Below the pieces are notes generated by a model. That model was not told where the DNA came from. It worked only from the letters and a program-made list of their open reading frames with translations, and did not search any database. From Spirosoma linguale DSM 74 (lineage in GTDB: Bacteria; Bacteroidota; Bacteroidia; Cytophagales; Spirosomataceae), in the NCBI GenBank assembly GCA_000024525.1, contig CP001769.1, forward strand, positions 1,116,001 to 1,180,000: a stretch of DNA of 64,000 nucleotides. Direction: 5' to 3'. The position numbers were made by a program, and so were the translations under genes. Below, in pieces: positions 7,534 through 17,399 of this stretch. Numbering within the stretch: the first letter of the stretch is position 1; each line of letters begins with the position of its first letter.

Positions 7534-9891
7534 TTATTCCGCGCTTCGCAGACTCTTCACCGGATTCATCAGGGCGGCTTTGATGCTCTGGAAACTCACC
7601 GTGAGTTGGGCAATACCGATGGCTATCAGGCCCGCCAGTGCAAAGACCCACCACTCAATGTCGATGCGGTAGGCAAAGTCTTTCAGCCACTGGTGCATGG
7701 CCCACCAGGCCAGGGGCGAGGCAATCAGAATGGCAATCATGACCAGTTTCAAAAAGTCCTTCGAGAGCAGGACAACGATGTTAGGAACCGAGGCCCCCAG
7801 CACTTTGCGCACGCCGATTTCTTTGGTGCGCTGTTCGGCGGTGAACATGGCCAGGCCAAACAGGCCCAGACAGGCGATGAAAATAGCGATGATCGCAAAG
7901 GCGTTGGCCAGGGTGCCAATCAGCGTTTCGCTTTTGTACTGCTCCCGGAAACTCTCATCGGCGAATGTATAATCGAACGGGTACGCCGGGTTGAACTGTT
8001 TGGCTAGCTGCTCCATGCTTTTGAGTGCCTTTTCGGTCTGACCGGGCTGAGTTCGTACCAGCAGGACCGTATTGGTCGAGTCCAGGCGTAAAATGAGGGG
8101 CTCGATGGCTACGCGTAGGGAATTGATATGAAAGTTTTTGATCAGGCCAACGATCTTCCCCGACTTACCCCAGAATTTCAAATCCTGCCCAACGGCGCTC
8201 TTCATGCCCATACGCCGGGCCGCTTCTTCATTGACAATGTAATTGGTGCTGTCGGTTATGGTGCCTTTGGAAAAATCACGGCCATCGAGCAGCTTAATCT
8301 TCATAGTCCTGATGAAGTCGTAGCTGATAGGGAGCTGATTAAACAGGGTTTTGTCGCCTTCGGGTTTGCCTTTCCACTCAACGCCCGTGGTTGAGCTGCC
8401 AATCTGCATCGGGTCGTTGCCTGCCGAGGATACTGATTGAATACCGGGTGCCTGTAGTAATTCTTCCCGGAACGCATCGAATCGTTTGGGCAGGTCGCCT
8501 TCCAGGTCCATATACACGACGTTTTCACGGTCGAGGCCCAGGTTTTTGGTGCGGATGTAATCGACCTGACGACCGGCAATCAGAGTGCCGATAATCAGCA
8601 ATAAGGAGAGGGCAAACTGGAAAACCACTAACCCTTGCCGGAAGAATACGGCACCCGCAGTAAATCGTAGCGTACCTTTCAAAACCTTTACCGGTTGAAG
8701 CGACGATAGAAATAAGGCCGGATAACTCCCGGAAACAAGACCGGTTACCAAAGCTAATCCAAGCAGGGTGAGCCAGTATAGCGGGTTTGCATACTGGATT
8801 TCTATGTGTTTCTCCGTTAAAGTATTGAAGCTAGACAGCAGCACTTGCACGAGAACAATGGCAATGAGCAGGGAGAAAAGTGCCGTCAGCACAGCTTCGC
8901 CAACAAACTGACCAACCAGATACGAACGTTCGGCACCCACCACCTTCCGAATGCCCACTTCTTTAGCACGTTTGGCGGAGCGAGCCGTAGCCAGATTCAT
9001 GAAATTGATGCAGGCAATGATGAGCAGGAAAATAGCCACGATGGTAAATATCCGGACGTATTCAATTCGCCCGCCATCGGGCTTGCCATTCGTGAACTTC
9101 GATTGCAAATACGCCCTTTCGTACGGAAACAGGAATGTCGTGATGGTCGTTACATTCTTATCGTGCTTCCTGATAAAGTTCAGGATTTTGGCATTTACTG
9201 CGTCAATATTCGTGTTTGGGTGCAGGAGCGCGTAGGTTCGAATACCGTTGTTATCCCACCCCTCCAGCCACTTGTTTTCCTTCTCGAAAGGGGCTTCGGG
9301 CAACACAAAATCAAACTTCAGGGACGATGTTGTAGGAATATCTTTGACGACCCCCGTTACTTTATGATCTTCCTTGTTATCGACCCGAACCATTTGCCCA
9401 AGCACATTGGTTCGGCCAAAAAGTTTTTGCGCGGCTTTTTCGGAGATAACGATAGACGTTGGCTCTGAAATGGCTGTTTTTGGATCACCATGCGCGAGGG
9501 GGAAGGAGAATATCTGGAATAAATCCGGGCTCGCGTAGCGTCCCTTTTCTTTATAGGCCTTATCGCCCACAGAAAGCAGGTGCTCTTCTTCCCAGGTAAT
9601 TTTAACCGTCCGCTCTACTTCCGGGATTTCGGCTTTGAGCGCGAACGCCAGCGGACCGGGTGTGGAGGGGGTGGTGCTGATGTCATTGCCTGTCCACTGC
9701 TGGTTCTCCAGCACCGAATAGATGTTGGGGCCGTTGGCGTGGAACTGGTCGATGCTGCGTTCGTCCTGCACCCAAAGCAAAATGAGCAGGCTGCTGGTCA
9801 TGCCGAGGGCAAGGCCCAGCACATTGATAAAGGAAAAAGTCTTGCTCTTGGCAATGTTTCGCCAGGCGATTTTGACGTAGTTTCGGAACAT
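7534..9891 (-). CDS. FtsX/MacB-type orphan permease, no prefix domain
   Basis: A 785-residue inner-membrane protein starting MFRNYVKIAWRNIAKSKTF directly at the permease domain. The frame extends upstream only to a TTG codon (9924), so ATG at 9891 is chosen, matching the other prefix-less paralogues. TM1 is at ~19-41 (FINVLGLALGMTSSLLILLW), followed by a periplasmic domain. The first FtsX block has RSAKRAKEVGIRKVVGA. The second half starts at FRQGLVVFQFALSLLL, and the C-terminal FtsX block has RTKEIGVRKVLGAS and ends NPVKSLRSAE. It lies 93 bp downstream of the next prefix-less permease (9985-12366), with a palindrome between them. No PadR gene or ATPase is adjacent. Substrate unknown. Confidence 0.92.
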   Translation of the reverse strand: MFRNYVKIAWRNIAKSKTFSFINVLGLALGMTSSLLILLWVQDERSIDQFHANGPNIYSVLENQQWTGNDISTTPSTPGPLAFALKAEIPEVERTVKITWEEEHLLSVGDKAYKEKGRYASPDLFQIFSFPLAHGDPKTAISEPTSIVISEKAAQKLFGRTNVLGQMVRVDNKEDHKVTGVVKDIPTTSSLKFDFVLPEAPFEKENKWLEGWDNNGIRTYALLHPNTNIDAVNAKILNFIRKHDKNVTTITTFLFPYERAYLQSKFTNGKPDGGRIEYVRIFTIVAIFLLIIACINFMNLATARSAKRAKEVGIRKVVGAERSYLVGQFVGEAVLTALFSLLIAIVLVQVLLSSFNTLTEKHIEIQYANPLYWLTLLGLALVTGLVSGSYPALFLSSLQPVKVLKGTLRFTAGAVFFRQGLVVFQFALSLLLIIGTLIAGRQVDYIRTKNLGLDRENVVYMDLEGDLPKRFDAFREELLQAPGIQSVSSAGNDPMQIGSSTTGVEWKGKPEGDKTLFNQLPISYDFIRTMKIKLLDGRDFSKGTITDSTNYIVNEEAARRMGMKSAVGQDLKFWGKSGKIVGLIKNFHINSLRVAIEPLILRLDSTNTVLLVRTQPGQTEKALKSMEQLAKQFNPAYPFDYTFADESFREQYKSETLIGTLANAFAIIAIFIACLGLFGLAMFTAEQRTKEIGVRKVLGASVPNIVVLLSKDFLKLVMIAILIASPLAWWAMHQWLKDFAYRIDIEWWVFALAGLIAIGIAQLTVSFQSIKAALMNPVKSLRSAE

Positions 9892-9955
9892 ACTTTCCAG
9901 CGGTTGAGGACACAGTTGATCCAAAGACGCAGGAAATTCTGTTTCGTTGCTTTTG

Positions 9956-9980
9956 TGTAATACCGACGGTCGGTATTACA
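9956..9980. promoter_or_regulatory. 25-bp perfect palindrome between two permeases
   Basis: Arms TGTAATACCGAC and its exact complement flank a single central G. It lies 4 bp beyond the stop codon at 9985 and 64 bp before the start of the next permease on the minus strand. There is no T-run on either side, so an operator (for example for a dimeric regulator) is as likely as a transcript-end hairpin. Confidence 0.5.
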
Positions 9981-9984
9981 AGTG

Positions 9985-12366
9985 TTACTCGCTTCTCAAC
10001 GACTTCACCGGGTTCACCAGGGCCGCTTTGATACTTTGGAAGCTAACCGTCAATAACGCAATACCAATGGCCAGTAAGCCTGCCACTGCAAAGACCCACC
10101 ACGCAATATCGACTTTGTACATAAAGCTTTGCAGCCACTGATTCATCGCCCACCACGCAATAGGGGAAGCAATCACGATAGCAATCAGTACCAGCTTTAG
10201 AAAATCTTTGGAGAGCAGGGTAACGACACTGGCAATCGATGCACCCAGCACTTTTCGAACGCCAATTTCTTTGGTGCGTTGCTCAGCCGTAAACGTGGCC
10301 AGACCAAATAGGCCCAGGCACGAGATGAAAATAGCCAGTAACGCGAAGCAATTAGCCAACTGGCTGACAATCTGTTCGCTCCGGTACAGTTTCGCGTATT
10401 CCTGATCAGAAAACTGGTAGGTGAAGGGTGTTTTAGGGTTTAACTCGGTACAGAGTTTCTCCAGTCCTGTAATGGCTTCTTTGATTTTACCCGCTTCGAT
10501 ACGGACCAAAACCGTTCCCCATCTGGGTTTAGGGTCCAATCGAATGATCAATGGCTCGATGGATTGACGCATGGAGTTGAAGTGGAAGTCTTTCAGAACG
10601 CCAACGATGGTGCCGTGCACTCCGCCCCAGTCCAGCGGCTTACCAATCGGGTTCTGATACCCGATTTTAGCCAAAGCCGTTTCGTTAATCATGAACCCCA
10701 GTGAGTCCGTACCGTAGTCTCTCGAAAAATCCCGCCCTTCCTTTAACTGAAGATTCAGTGTCTTGACAAAGTCGTAGCCAACGGCCGTATTCGCGAAAGC
10801 TGTTCTCAAATTCGGGTCTTTTCCCGACCAGCTAATATCGTCGACATGGTGACCAATGCCGGTTGGGGATTCCCGCATGCGGGATACCATCGAAACACCG
10901 GCAATCTTACCCGCTTCTTCTTTAAAGAGGTCGTATTTGACCGTTAAATCGCCTTCGATGGGTATATAAACCAGATTTTCACGGTTAAAGCCAAGATTTG
11001 CCGTCTGAACATAATTCATCTGTTGGTAAATAACGATTGTGCCAACAATAAGCAAAATCGACAGGCCAAATTGGAAGACAACCAATCCCTGCCGGAAAAA
11101 GGTGGCTCCCGAACTAAATTTAAGGCTGCTTTTCAACACCCGAATGGGATTGAGAGACGATAGAAAGAGCGCGGGATAACTACCCGCTATAAAGCCCGTC
11201 AGCAGGAGTAAACCCAGTAAACTTATCCAGAAAATAGGGTCATCGACCGGCAACGCCAGCATTTTACCTGTGAGGGTGTTGAAGGCGGGGAGTAGGGTAG
11301 CTACCAGTATCAGGGCGACGCACATTGATAGGATGGTGAGCAGCATGGCTTCGCCCACAAACTGGCCCATCAACGATAACCGCGCGGCTCCGACCACTTT
11401 CCGAACACCCACTTCTTTAGCCCGTTTTGCCGAACGAGCCGTACTCAGGTTCATGAAATTGATGCAGGCAATGAGCAGAATGAAAATGGCTACGATACTG
11501 AACAAACGCACATACTCAATCCGGCCGCCATCCAGATACCCATCTTTGAAGGTCGAGTGAAGGTACTTCTCCGGGTAGGGCTGTAAGCCCAGCTCGACCA
11601 GGAAGCCTTTGGTTTTTGGTATGTACCGATACAGGAAATCCTTGATTTTAGCTTCTACGCGAGCCGCGTCGGCTGGTTGCCCTGTACCGTCGGGGCGTAG
11701 CTGTACATAGGTGACGGGGTCGGTACTTCCCCAGGTTTTTGCCCATTCGTTATCCTTAAAGAAGTCGATCCAGGGCCTCAGATAATCAAATTGTACCGAC
11801 GAGTTGGCGGGTAGGTTTTCGAAAACGGCTGTTATCTGTAAATCTTCTTTGTTCTCGTACCGAATGGATTTACCCATAGCTTTTTCGGGGCTACCGAAGA
11901 ACTGTTCGGCCATGTTGCGCGAGATGGCTATACCACCCGGACGACTTAACGCCGTAGCCGGTGTACCCTGCAAAAAGGGATAGCTGAACATCTTGAAAAA
12001 ATCGGCTCCAGCAAACGTCCCGTTCAGCTTATTAATTTTTTCGCCTGCTTCGAAGGTGGTACTGTATGGCCACTCCAGGCTGCTGGCATATTGTACTTCG
12101 GGAATGGTCTTCTTCAGTTCATCGGCCAGTAAGCCCTGGGTAAAATAACTGGCTTGCACTTTTCCATCGAAATGCTGTCGTTCATAAATCTGGTATAGAT
12201 GCTTGCCGTTGGCGTGAAAACCATCTACATTTCGTTCGTCCTGCACCCAAAGTAAAATGAGCAGACTACACGTCATGCCCAGGGCAAGGCCTGCCAGATT
12301 GATGCCCGAGAAAGCCTTGTTGCGAACGAGGTTTCGCCAGGCAATTTTTACATAGTTGCGGATCAT
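9985..12366 (-). CDS. FtsX/MacB-type orphan permease, no prefix domain
   Basis: A 793-residue paralogue starting MIRNYVKIAWRNLVRNKAF. An in-frame ATG at 12414 would add 16 residues with no recognisable feature, so the start aligned with the paralogues is used. TM1 carries NLAGLALGMTCSLLILLW. The first FtsX block has RSAKRAKEVGVRKVVGA and the second RTKEIGVRKVLGAS, ending NPVKSLRSE. It is closest in layout to the neighbour at 7534. It has no PadR gene, yet the tandem dyad element otherwise found before the PadR genes lies 139 bp before this start (12505-12540). That suggests control by one of the PadR proteins encoded elsewhere. No ATPase is seen. Confidence 0.91.
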   Translation of the reverse strand: MIRNYVKIAWRNLVRNKAFSGINLAGLALGMTCSLLILLWVQDERNVDGFHANGKHLYQIYERQHFDGKVQASYFTQGLLADELKKTIPEVQYASSLEWPYSTTFEAGEKINKLNGTFAGADFFKMFSYPFLQGTPATALSRPGGIAISRNMAEQFFGSPEKAMGKSIRYENKEDLQITAVFENLPANSSVQFDYLRPWIDFFKDNEWAKTWGSTDPVTYVQLRPDGTGQPADAARVEAKIKDFLYRYIPKTKGFLVELGLQPYPEKYLHSTFKDGYLDGGRIEYVRLFSIVAIFILLIACINFMNLSTARSAKRAKEVGVRKVVGAARLSLMGQFVGEAMLLTILSMCVALILVATLLPAFNTLTGKMLALPVDDPIFWISLLGLLLLTGFIAGSYPALFLSSLNPIRVLKSSLKFSSGATFFRQGLVVFQFGLSILLIVGTIVIYQQMNYVQTANLGFNRENLVYIPIEGDLTVKYDLFKEEAGKIAGVSMVSRMRESPTGIGHHVDDISWSGKDPNLRTAFANTAVGYDFVKTLNLQLKEGRDFSRDYGTDSLGFMINETALAKIGYQNPIGKPLDWGGVHGTIVGVLKDFHFNSMRQSIEPLIIRLDPKPRWGTVLVRIEAGKIKEAITGLEKLCTELNPKTPFTYQFSDQEYAKLYRSEQIVSQLANCFALLAIFISCLGLFGLATFTAEQRTKEIGVRKVLGASIASVVTLLSKDFLKLVLIAIVIASPIAWWAMNQWLQSFMYKVDIAWWVFAVAGLLAIGIALLTVSFQSIKAALVNPVKSLRSE

Positions 12367-12497
12367 AGTTTTATAGAAGCTGAGCCGGGATGTCGGTACT
12401 GTTCCTGCCGTCATAGAATTCTTATGGGTGAATCAGCCAAAGTCATGCCAGTAACATAAATGATCTGATTGATAGGTATTTATGATTGTTTTGTGAA

Positions 12498-12547
12498 GGA
12501 GTCCTGTCCGAATGCGTACATGTCAGTACGCATTCGGACAGGACTCC
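12498..12547. promoter_or_regulatory. Perfect 22-bp hairpin containing a fifth tandem dyad pair
   Basis: Arms of 22 bp (12498-12519 and 12526-12547) are exact complements around ATGTCA. Inside are TGTCCGAATGCGTACA (12505-12520) and AGTACGCATTCGGACA (12525-12540), 20 bp apart as in the PadR operons. It lies between the broken monooxygenase (stop 12601) and the permease start. No T-run follows on the minus strand, so a pure terminator role is unlikely. Confidence 0.65.
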
Positions 12548-12600
12548 CCGGCGCAACTTCGGCGGGTTGTTTTTTGTAAAAATTCTAAACGGCAGCTGTT

Positions 12601-13721
12601 CTAAAACACTTGTTTTGTGTTTCTTAAACGAATAGCTTCTTCGGTTCTGGGAATAAAATTTTCTCGTACGTTTAATTCAGCTGTGGCCTGAACTTCCTCA
12701 ATAAACGGGCGCAGGTTTTTGTTGTAATCCTGAAATGCAAGGTGAAAATCTCCGTTGTGTTTTTGTAGTGCATCGGCCAAAGCCGCTGCCCCTTCCATCG
12801 ACAGTGATGCACCCATTCCTGCCGCGGGCGACGCGCAGTAACCGGCATCGCCCACCAACGCCACTCTACCTTTTGTCCACGATGGCATTTTTATCTGGCA
12901 GAATTTATCGAAGTACATTTTGTTCGAGTGCTGTACTTCTTTCAGTAATTCTTCAGTTCGCCAGCCTTGTCCGGCAAACTGTTCCCAAACGATTCTTTGT
13001 TGTTGTTCGACATCACGATAATCATAAGGAATTTCTTTTTCGGAATAGAAACTAAAAATTACGTCGGTCTTTTTGTTGTACGCATTCAGTGTAATGGCCT
13101 TATCCGGCACATTAAATAGCTGCATCGTTCTTTCGTTTATCAACAATTTATTGACGATGGTGATTGAAAATAGGCGTTGAGAAAATAGCTGTATTCCGTT
13201 TCGTGGCCGAACCAGATTTTCCGGACACCCGAATGGGAACCGTCGCAGCCAAATACCAGATCGAATGCCCGTTTCGTGCCATCTTTAAACGTCGCTATTA
13301 TGTCGTTCTCTGTTTCACTAAGTGCCGTAATACTGTTGTTGAACATAAAGTCAACATCGTTTTTTAGCACCTCAACCAGTATAGTTATAAACTTGTCGCG
13401 TTCAATTTCGATGTCATCGTTGGACGATTCTTCTCCTTCGTTTTTCAACACGATTGAGCCTGCCGTACGATCATCAGCCTCTTTAAATTCGATCAAGTCC
13501 ACCGTCAATCTGTTCGATATTAACGGCTCAAAAATGCCCATTCGTTTGGCGACGGCTACGGTAGTTCCGCGTATGTCAATAGCTGCACCGGCCGTTCGGG
13601 GTTCGTTTGCTATTTCAACCACAGTGACTTTATAACCCAGTTTATTCATCCAGTAGGCGGTTGACAGACCGGCTATACTGGCACCCGAAACGAGTACTTT
13701 TTTTTCAGTTAATGCGTCCAT
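12601..13721 (-). pseudogene. FAD-dependent monooxygenase (TetX-like), frameshifted
   Basis: The N-terminal part (from ATG 13721) has the FAD-binding motif VLVSGASIAGLSTAYW and runs to NAYF, after which that frame meets a stop at 13140. The neighbouring frame continues without loss as SITIVNKLLINERTMQLF and contains the second FAD motif VALVGDAGYCASPAAGMGASL, ending at 12601. One extra base in the AAAA run at 13167-13170 restores a single 373-residue protein, the normal length for TetX-like flavin monooxygenases. The defect is either a genuine single-base deletion or a homopolymer sequencing error. Relatives hydroxylate aromatic compounds or tetracyclines; the substrate here is unknown. It lies just downstream of, and on the same strand as, an AraC regulator. 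Both genes look more AT-rich than the permeases around them, hinting at separate acquisition. Confidence 0.85.
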
Positions 13722-13797
13722 TGCTTTATGATTTTCGTTGCACAAAGGAACGGCGCGTAGCAGGACCGGGAAATGCCAATACAAAGTAAGTATTGGA

Positions 13798-14679
13798 CTA
13801 ATCGCGGTTTTTGTTGCGAAAGGTCAGGGGAGTCATTTGGGTTATTTTGGTGAATAACCGCGAAAAATAGGGGTAATCGTCATACCCTAAATCAGACGCA
13901 ATCTCTTTCACCGATTTGTTGGAGTGATAAAGCAATCGTTTTGCTTCCAGAATGACACGTTGCTGAATGTGATGCGAAACGGAATAACCTGTTGTGTTTT
14001 TGACACATTCGTTCAGGTAAGGCGTAGACAGGTGCAGTTTTTGGGCATATTCTGCCGGACGTTTGAGCGTAGCGTACTGCCGTTCCAGTAGTTTTCGGAA
14101 GTCTTTGGTAATCGTATCGAATCGTGAAAGTTTGCCTGCTGACTCAGCTTGCTCCAGATACTGTGAAATAACGAATGCTGCCAAGGCGTTGCAACTATCT
14201 TTCAGCATGAGATGGTGTAGTTTGTCATTTTCGCGTTCGGATAATTTTGTGCAAAGTGATACCGAGTCGGAAAGGATAGAAAGTGTTTCTTTCGCCAACA
14301 CGAGCGGTTTGGCGGGGGTGATATCGTCAAGGAGTTTCAGATAGTCGGGATTCAGATTTTCCTGGCTAATCGTCAAGGCGCTGACGGATACATTTTCAGC
14401 GCTCAGGGTTCGATGTACCTGATCGGGGTGAACGTAGATAACCGTTGGTGCTTGTATGACAAGCGTTTGAAAATCAATTTCAATGGTGATTGTTCCGGTT
14501 TCAAGCAGGAAGAACGAATGATTTTCGTGCCGATGCGATTGGTAAGCTTCGTCAAAAGGAGTCAACGTTGCTTTGTCCAAAAGGGGTAAATCGGGAATGT
14601 AGGTTTTCTCAATGGCAATACCGGTACCAAACTCGTCTACTATGGAGATGACAGGAATGGGTTTGGTTTTCTTCTGCAT
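13798..14679 (-). CDS. AraC-family transcriptional regulator
   Basis: A 293-residue protein. The N-terminal cupin-like sensor domain includes SHRHENHSFFLLETGTITI and the later YVHPDQVHR. The C-terminal double helix-turn-helix (~residues 195-290) has LHLSTPYLNECVKNTTGYS and VKEIASDLGYDDYPYFSRLF, the AraC signature. ATG 14679 is chosen; the frame could reach 14784, but that extension covers a hairpin (14717-14768) and has low-complexity, non-conserved sequence. It ends 76 bp before the monooxygenase start on the same strand, so it is a plausible regulator of that gene. The effector is unknown. Confidence 0.9.
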   Translation of the reverse strand: MQKKTKPIPVISIVDEFGTGIAIEKTYIPDLPLLDKATLTPFDEAYQSHRHENHSFFLLETGTITIEIDFQTLVIQAPTVIYVHPDQVHRTLSAENVSVSALTISQENLNPDYLKLLDDITPAKPLVLAKETLSILSDSVSLCTKLSERENDKLHHLMLKDSCNALAAFVISQYLEQAESAGKLSRFDTITKDFRKLLERQYATLKRPAEYAQKLHLSTPYLNECVKNTTGYSVSHHIQQRVILEAKRLLYHSNKSVKEIASDLGYDDYPYFSRLFTKITQMTPLTFRNKNRD

Positions 14680-14716
14680 CCAGAGCTTTTTAAAACTGTT
14701 GATAAAAAAGGGTATT

Positions 14717-14768
14717 GCTGTAGTGTCGGTTTTAACCGGGCTGGCGTTACAGAAACCGACACCACAGC
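14717..14768 (-). terminator. Stem-loop downstream of the permease at 14859
   Basis: Sixteen-base arms (14717-14732 and 14753-14768) pair with one mismatch. On the minus strand a T6 run follows 8 bases later. It lies between the stop of the permease and the AraC gene and probably ends the PadR-permease transcript. Confidence 0.55.
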
Positions 14769-14858
14769 AGCGCAACTCAATCAACCTGTACCTTTCAACG
14801 TTTTGATTGGCCTCAATATGGCCAACTAGCCGCTAAATGTTTGTCATTGATTCTGATT

Positions 14859-17399
14859 CTATTCAGATCGTAAACTCTTCACCGGGTTCATCAACGCGGC
14901 TTTGATACTCTGGAAACCAACGGTGAGTAGAGCAATCCCAACCGCTAGTAAACCCGCCAGCATGAACATCCACCACTCAATATCAATCTTGTAAGTAAAG
15001 TTCTGCAGCCATTGGGTCATCGCATACCAGGCAATCGGCGACGCGATGACAATAGCTAGCAGAACTAATTTTAGAAAGTCTTTAGAGAGAAGTGCGACTA
15101 CACTACTCACCGATGCCCCCAGCACCTTACGAACGCCAATTTCTTTGGTCCGCTGCTCGGCACTGAACGTGGCAAGGCCGAACAGACCCAGGCACGATAT
15201 AAGAATGGCCAGCACACCAAAAAAATTAATAAGCCTGTTGACCAATGTTTCACTTCGATATAGTTTTTCGTAAGCTTCGTCCAGAAAGTGGTACGTAAAT
15301 GGATAGCCAGGGTTAAGTTGATGCGTTAGCTGCTCGATGATTGTCAGTGCTTCGGCCATTTTTCCGGGGCTTGTCTTTATCAGGAAATCGTTCGTCCATT
15401 TAGGGTAATAGGTCAGTAATAACGGACGGATAGGGTCATGAAACGAACTGGTATGGAAATCCCGCACAACGCCAATGATATGACCTTTATTGATTTCGGT
15501 GCCAACCGGATTTTTTAAATTCATCATCCGCACGGCCGATTCGTTAACAATGCAGTTCATTGTATCGGCTGGCCCAAAATCATGTCCGGCAACAAACTGG
15601 ATATCGAGCGTTTTGGCGAAATCGAGCCCCACTTTCATAGTCGTAACGCTACCGTCCCGTTTGGCATCTTTTCCCGGCCAGTTCAGGCTGGTCGTACTGC
15701 CGATGTGGATGGGAAGCTCGCCCACTGTAGTCACCGAACGAATCGCATTTGATCGTTGCAGCTCCTGTCGAAACGTTTCCATTTTGCCGCGCAATTCACC
15801 TTCGACCGGTAGGTGAATGATATTTTGTCGGTCAAGACCTAATTGCTTCGTTCGGATGTACGCCATCTGCCGACCGATAATGAGCATACCGACAATGAAG
15901 AACAGCGACAGCGAAAATTGAAAGACGACCAGTGATTTACGGAAGGTAGCACCTGCTGAAACTTTCGCAAAAACACCCTTTAGAACCCTGGCTGGCTGCA
16001 TAGCCGATAAAAATAAAGCGGGATAAATACCGGCCAGTAGGCTCGTAACACCAACAAGTATCACTAAATACAGCCAGATCGTTGGCGATAAGAAGTCGAT
16101 AGACAACTGCTTGTCAACAACCTGATTGACACCAGGCAATAAGCTGATCACCAGAAGAACGGCGACTATGGCAGCGACTAAATTCAGCAATATTGATTCC
16201 CCAAAAAACTGCCCTGCCAGCGCCCAGCGACTAGCGCCCACCACTTTCCGGACCCCCACTTCTTTGGCCCGTTTGGCTGAGCGGGCCGTGCTCAGGTTCA
16301 TGAAGTTAACGCAGGCAATAAGCAAGATAAGCAGGCCTACCAGGGTAAATGTTTGCACATAGCTAATACGCCCACCCATTGGTTTGCCATTTATATAATT
16401 CCCGTACAGATACGTATCGCCGATGGGTTGTAGCACAGGAAACTCTTTATTATCGGGTATATACCGTTTTAGTATACCTTTCATGCTGGCTTCTGCCTGG
16501 CTCTGTGTCGTGTTGGGTTTAAGTTTTACATAGGTTAGAAAAGAACGGCTACCCCACGTTTTCATCCAGTCTTCTTCAGAAACGGTAAAGTTGACAATCC
16601 AGTCGAACTGGACGGATGAGTTGGCTGGAACATCTTCGATGACCGCGCCGATTCGGTAATACTTATCGTTGTTAAGCCGAAGCGTTTGTCCTACCGCATC
16701 GATACGCCCAAAAAGCGTTTGGGCTGTATTTCGAGTGATAATAATGTTGTTCGGTGATTGAATCGCAAGGCTGGGGTTACCTTGTAAAACAGGATATTGG
16801 AAAATATCGAAAAAGTCTTCGGTTGCATAGATGCCGGTTTTCTTACTGCTTTGCTGACCTGCATTGAGCAGAAAATCGTTGCTCCAAACCGTAAACTTTG
16901 TAACTTTTTCAACGGCAGGAATATCTTTTTTGAGTGCTGCCGCCAGTGGGCCCGGCATAATCTCGCTGGTAGAGATACCATCTGTCAGCCGGGTAAAGTA
17001 AATTCGGTCGCCATCCTTATAGCCCTTATTGACGTTGAATTCGTCTATTACCCATAAGCCAATCAGTAAGCTACAGGCCATGCCTATCGACAGGCCAGTG
17101 ATGTTGATCGCGGAATAGGCTTTGTTCTTGATGAGGTTTCTGAACGCGATTTTCAGATAATTACGTAGCATAGTCACACTGGTTTGTTTTGGGTAGAATG
17201 ATTCCTGACGTTTGATGAGAGAAGGTCGCACTAGACTTAACACGTCTTTTATGTACCGCCACCGAGCCTGGGGCAGACCCACCGACTCAATTCGTTCGTA
17301 GAACAGTTCATTTAAATCATCTTCCAGTTCATCGACCCGATGGGGCGCACAAACGAGATGCAGCAGGCGCGTAGCCCAGCGCGGTGGGGACGTTTTCAT
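14859..17399 (-). CDS. FtsX/MacB-type orphan permease with prefix domain
   Basis: An 846-residue protein. The prefix at residues ~3-66 is a divergent version (PPRWATRLLHLVCAPHRVDELEDDLNELFYER, ARWRYIKDVLSLVRPSL, quoted in pieces from the N-terminus). The permease part starts at MLRNYLKIAFRNLIKNKAY. TM1 carries NITGLSIGMACSLLIGLW. The first FtsX block has RSAKRAKEVGVRKVVGAS and the C-terminal block RTKEIGVRKVLGAS, ending NPVKSLRSE. Its ATG (17397-17399) overlaps the PadR stop in an ATGA, so translation is probably coupled to the regulator. This is a two-gene operon ending before the AraC gene. No ATPase partner is nearby. Confidence 0.92.
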   Translation of the reverse strand: MKTSPPRWATRLLHLVCAPHRVDELEDDLNELFYERIESVGLPQARWRYIKDVLSLVRPSLIKRQESFYPKQTSVTMLRNYLKIAFRNLIKNKAYSAINITGLSIGMACSLLIGLWVIDEFNVNKGYKDGDRIYFTRLTDGISTSEIMPGPLAAALKKDIPAVEKVTKFTVWSNDFLLNAGQQSSKKTGIYATEDFFDIFQYPVLQGNPSLAIQSPNNIIITRNTAQTLFGRIDAVGQTLRLNNDKYYRIGAVIEDVPANSSVQFDWIVNFTVSEEDWMKTWGSRSFLTYVKLKPNTTQSQAEASMKGILKRYIPDNKEFPVLQPIGDTYLYGNYINGKPMGGRISYVQTFTLVGLLILLIACVNFMNLSTARSAKRAKEVGVRKVVGASRWALAGQFFGESILLNLVAAIVAVLLVISLLPGVNQVVDKQLSIDFLSPTIWLYLVILVGVTSLLAGIYPALFLSAMQPARVLKGVFAKVSAGATFRKSLVVFQFSLSLFFIVGMLIIGRQMAYIRTKQLGLDRQNIIHLPVEGELRGKMETFRQELQRSNAIRSVTTVGELPIHIGSTTSLNWPGKDAKRDGSVTTMKVGLDFAKTLDIQFVAGHDFGPADTMNCIVNESAVRMMNLKNPVGTEINKGHIIGVVRDFHTSSFHDPIRPLLLTYYPKWTNDFLIKTSPGKMAEALTIIEQLTHQLNPGYPFTYHFLDEAYEKLYRSETLVNRLINFFGVLAILISCLGLFGLATFSAEQRTKEIGVRKVLGASVSSVVALLSKDFLKLVLLAIVIASPIAWYAMTQWLQNFTYKIDIEWWMFMLAGLLAVGIALLTVGFQSIKAALMNPVKSLRSE

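Noticed and set aside
12601..13146. Separate small gene with the FAD motif VALVGDAGY
   Set aside because: It is the C-terminal half of the frameshifted monooxygenase; its apparent start (MLINERT) lies in the middle of a conserved domain.
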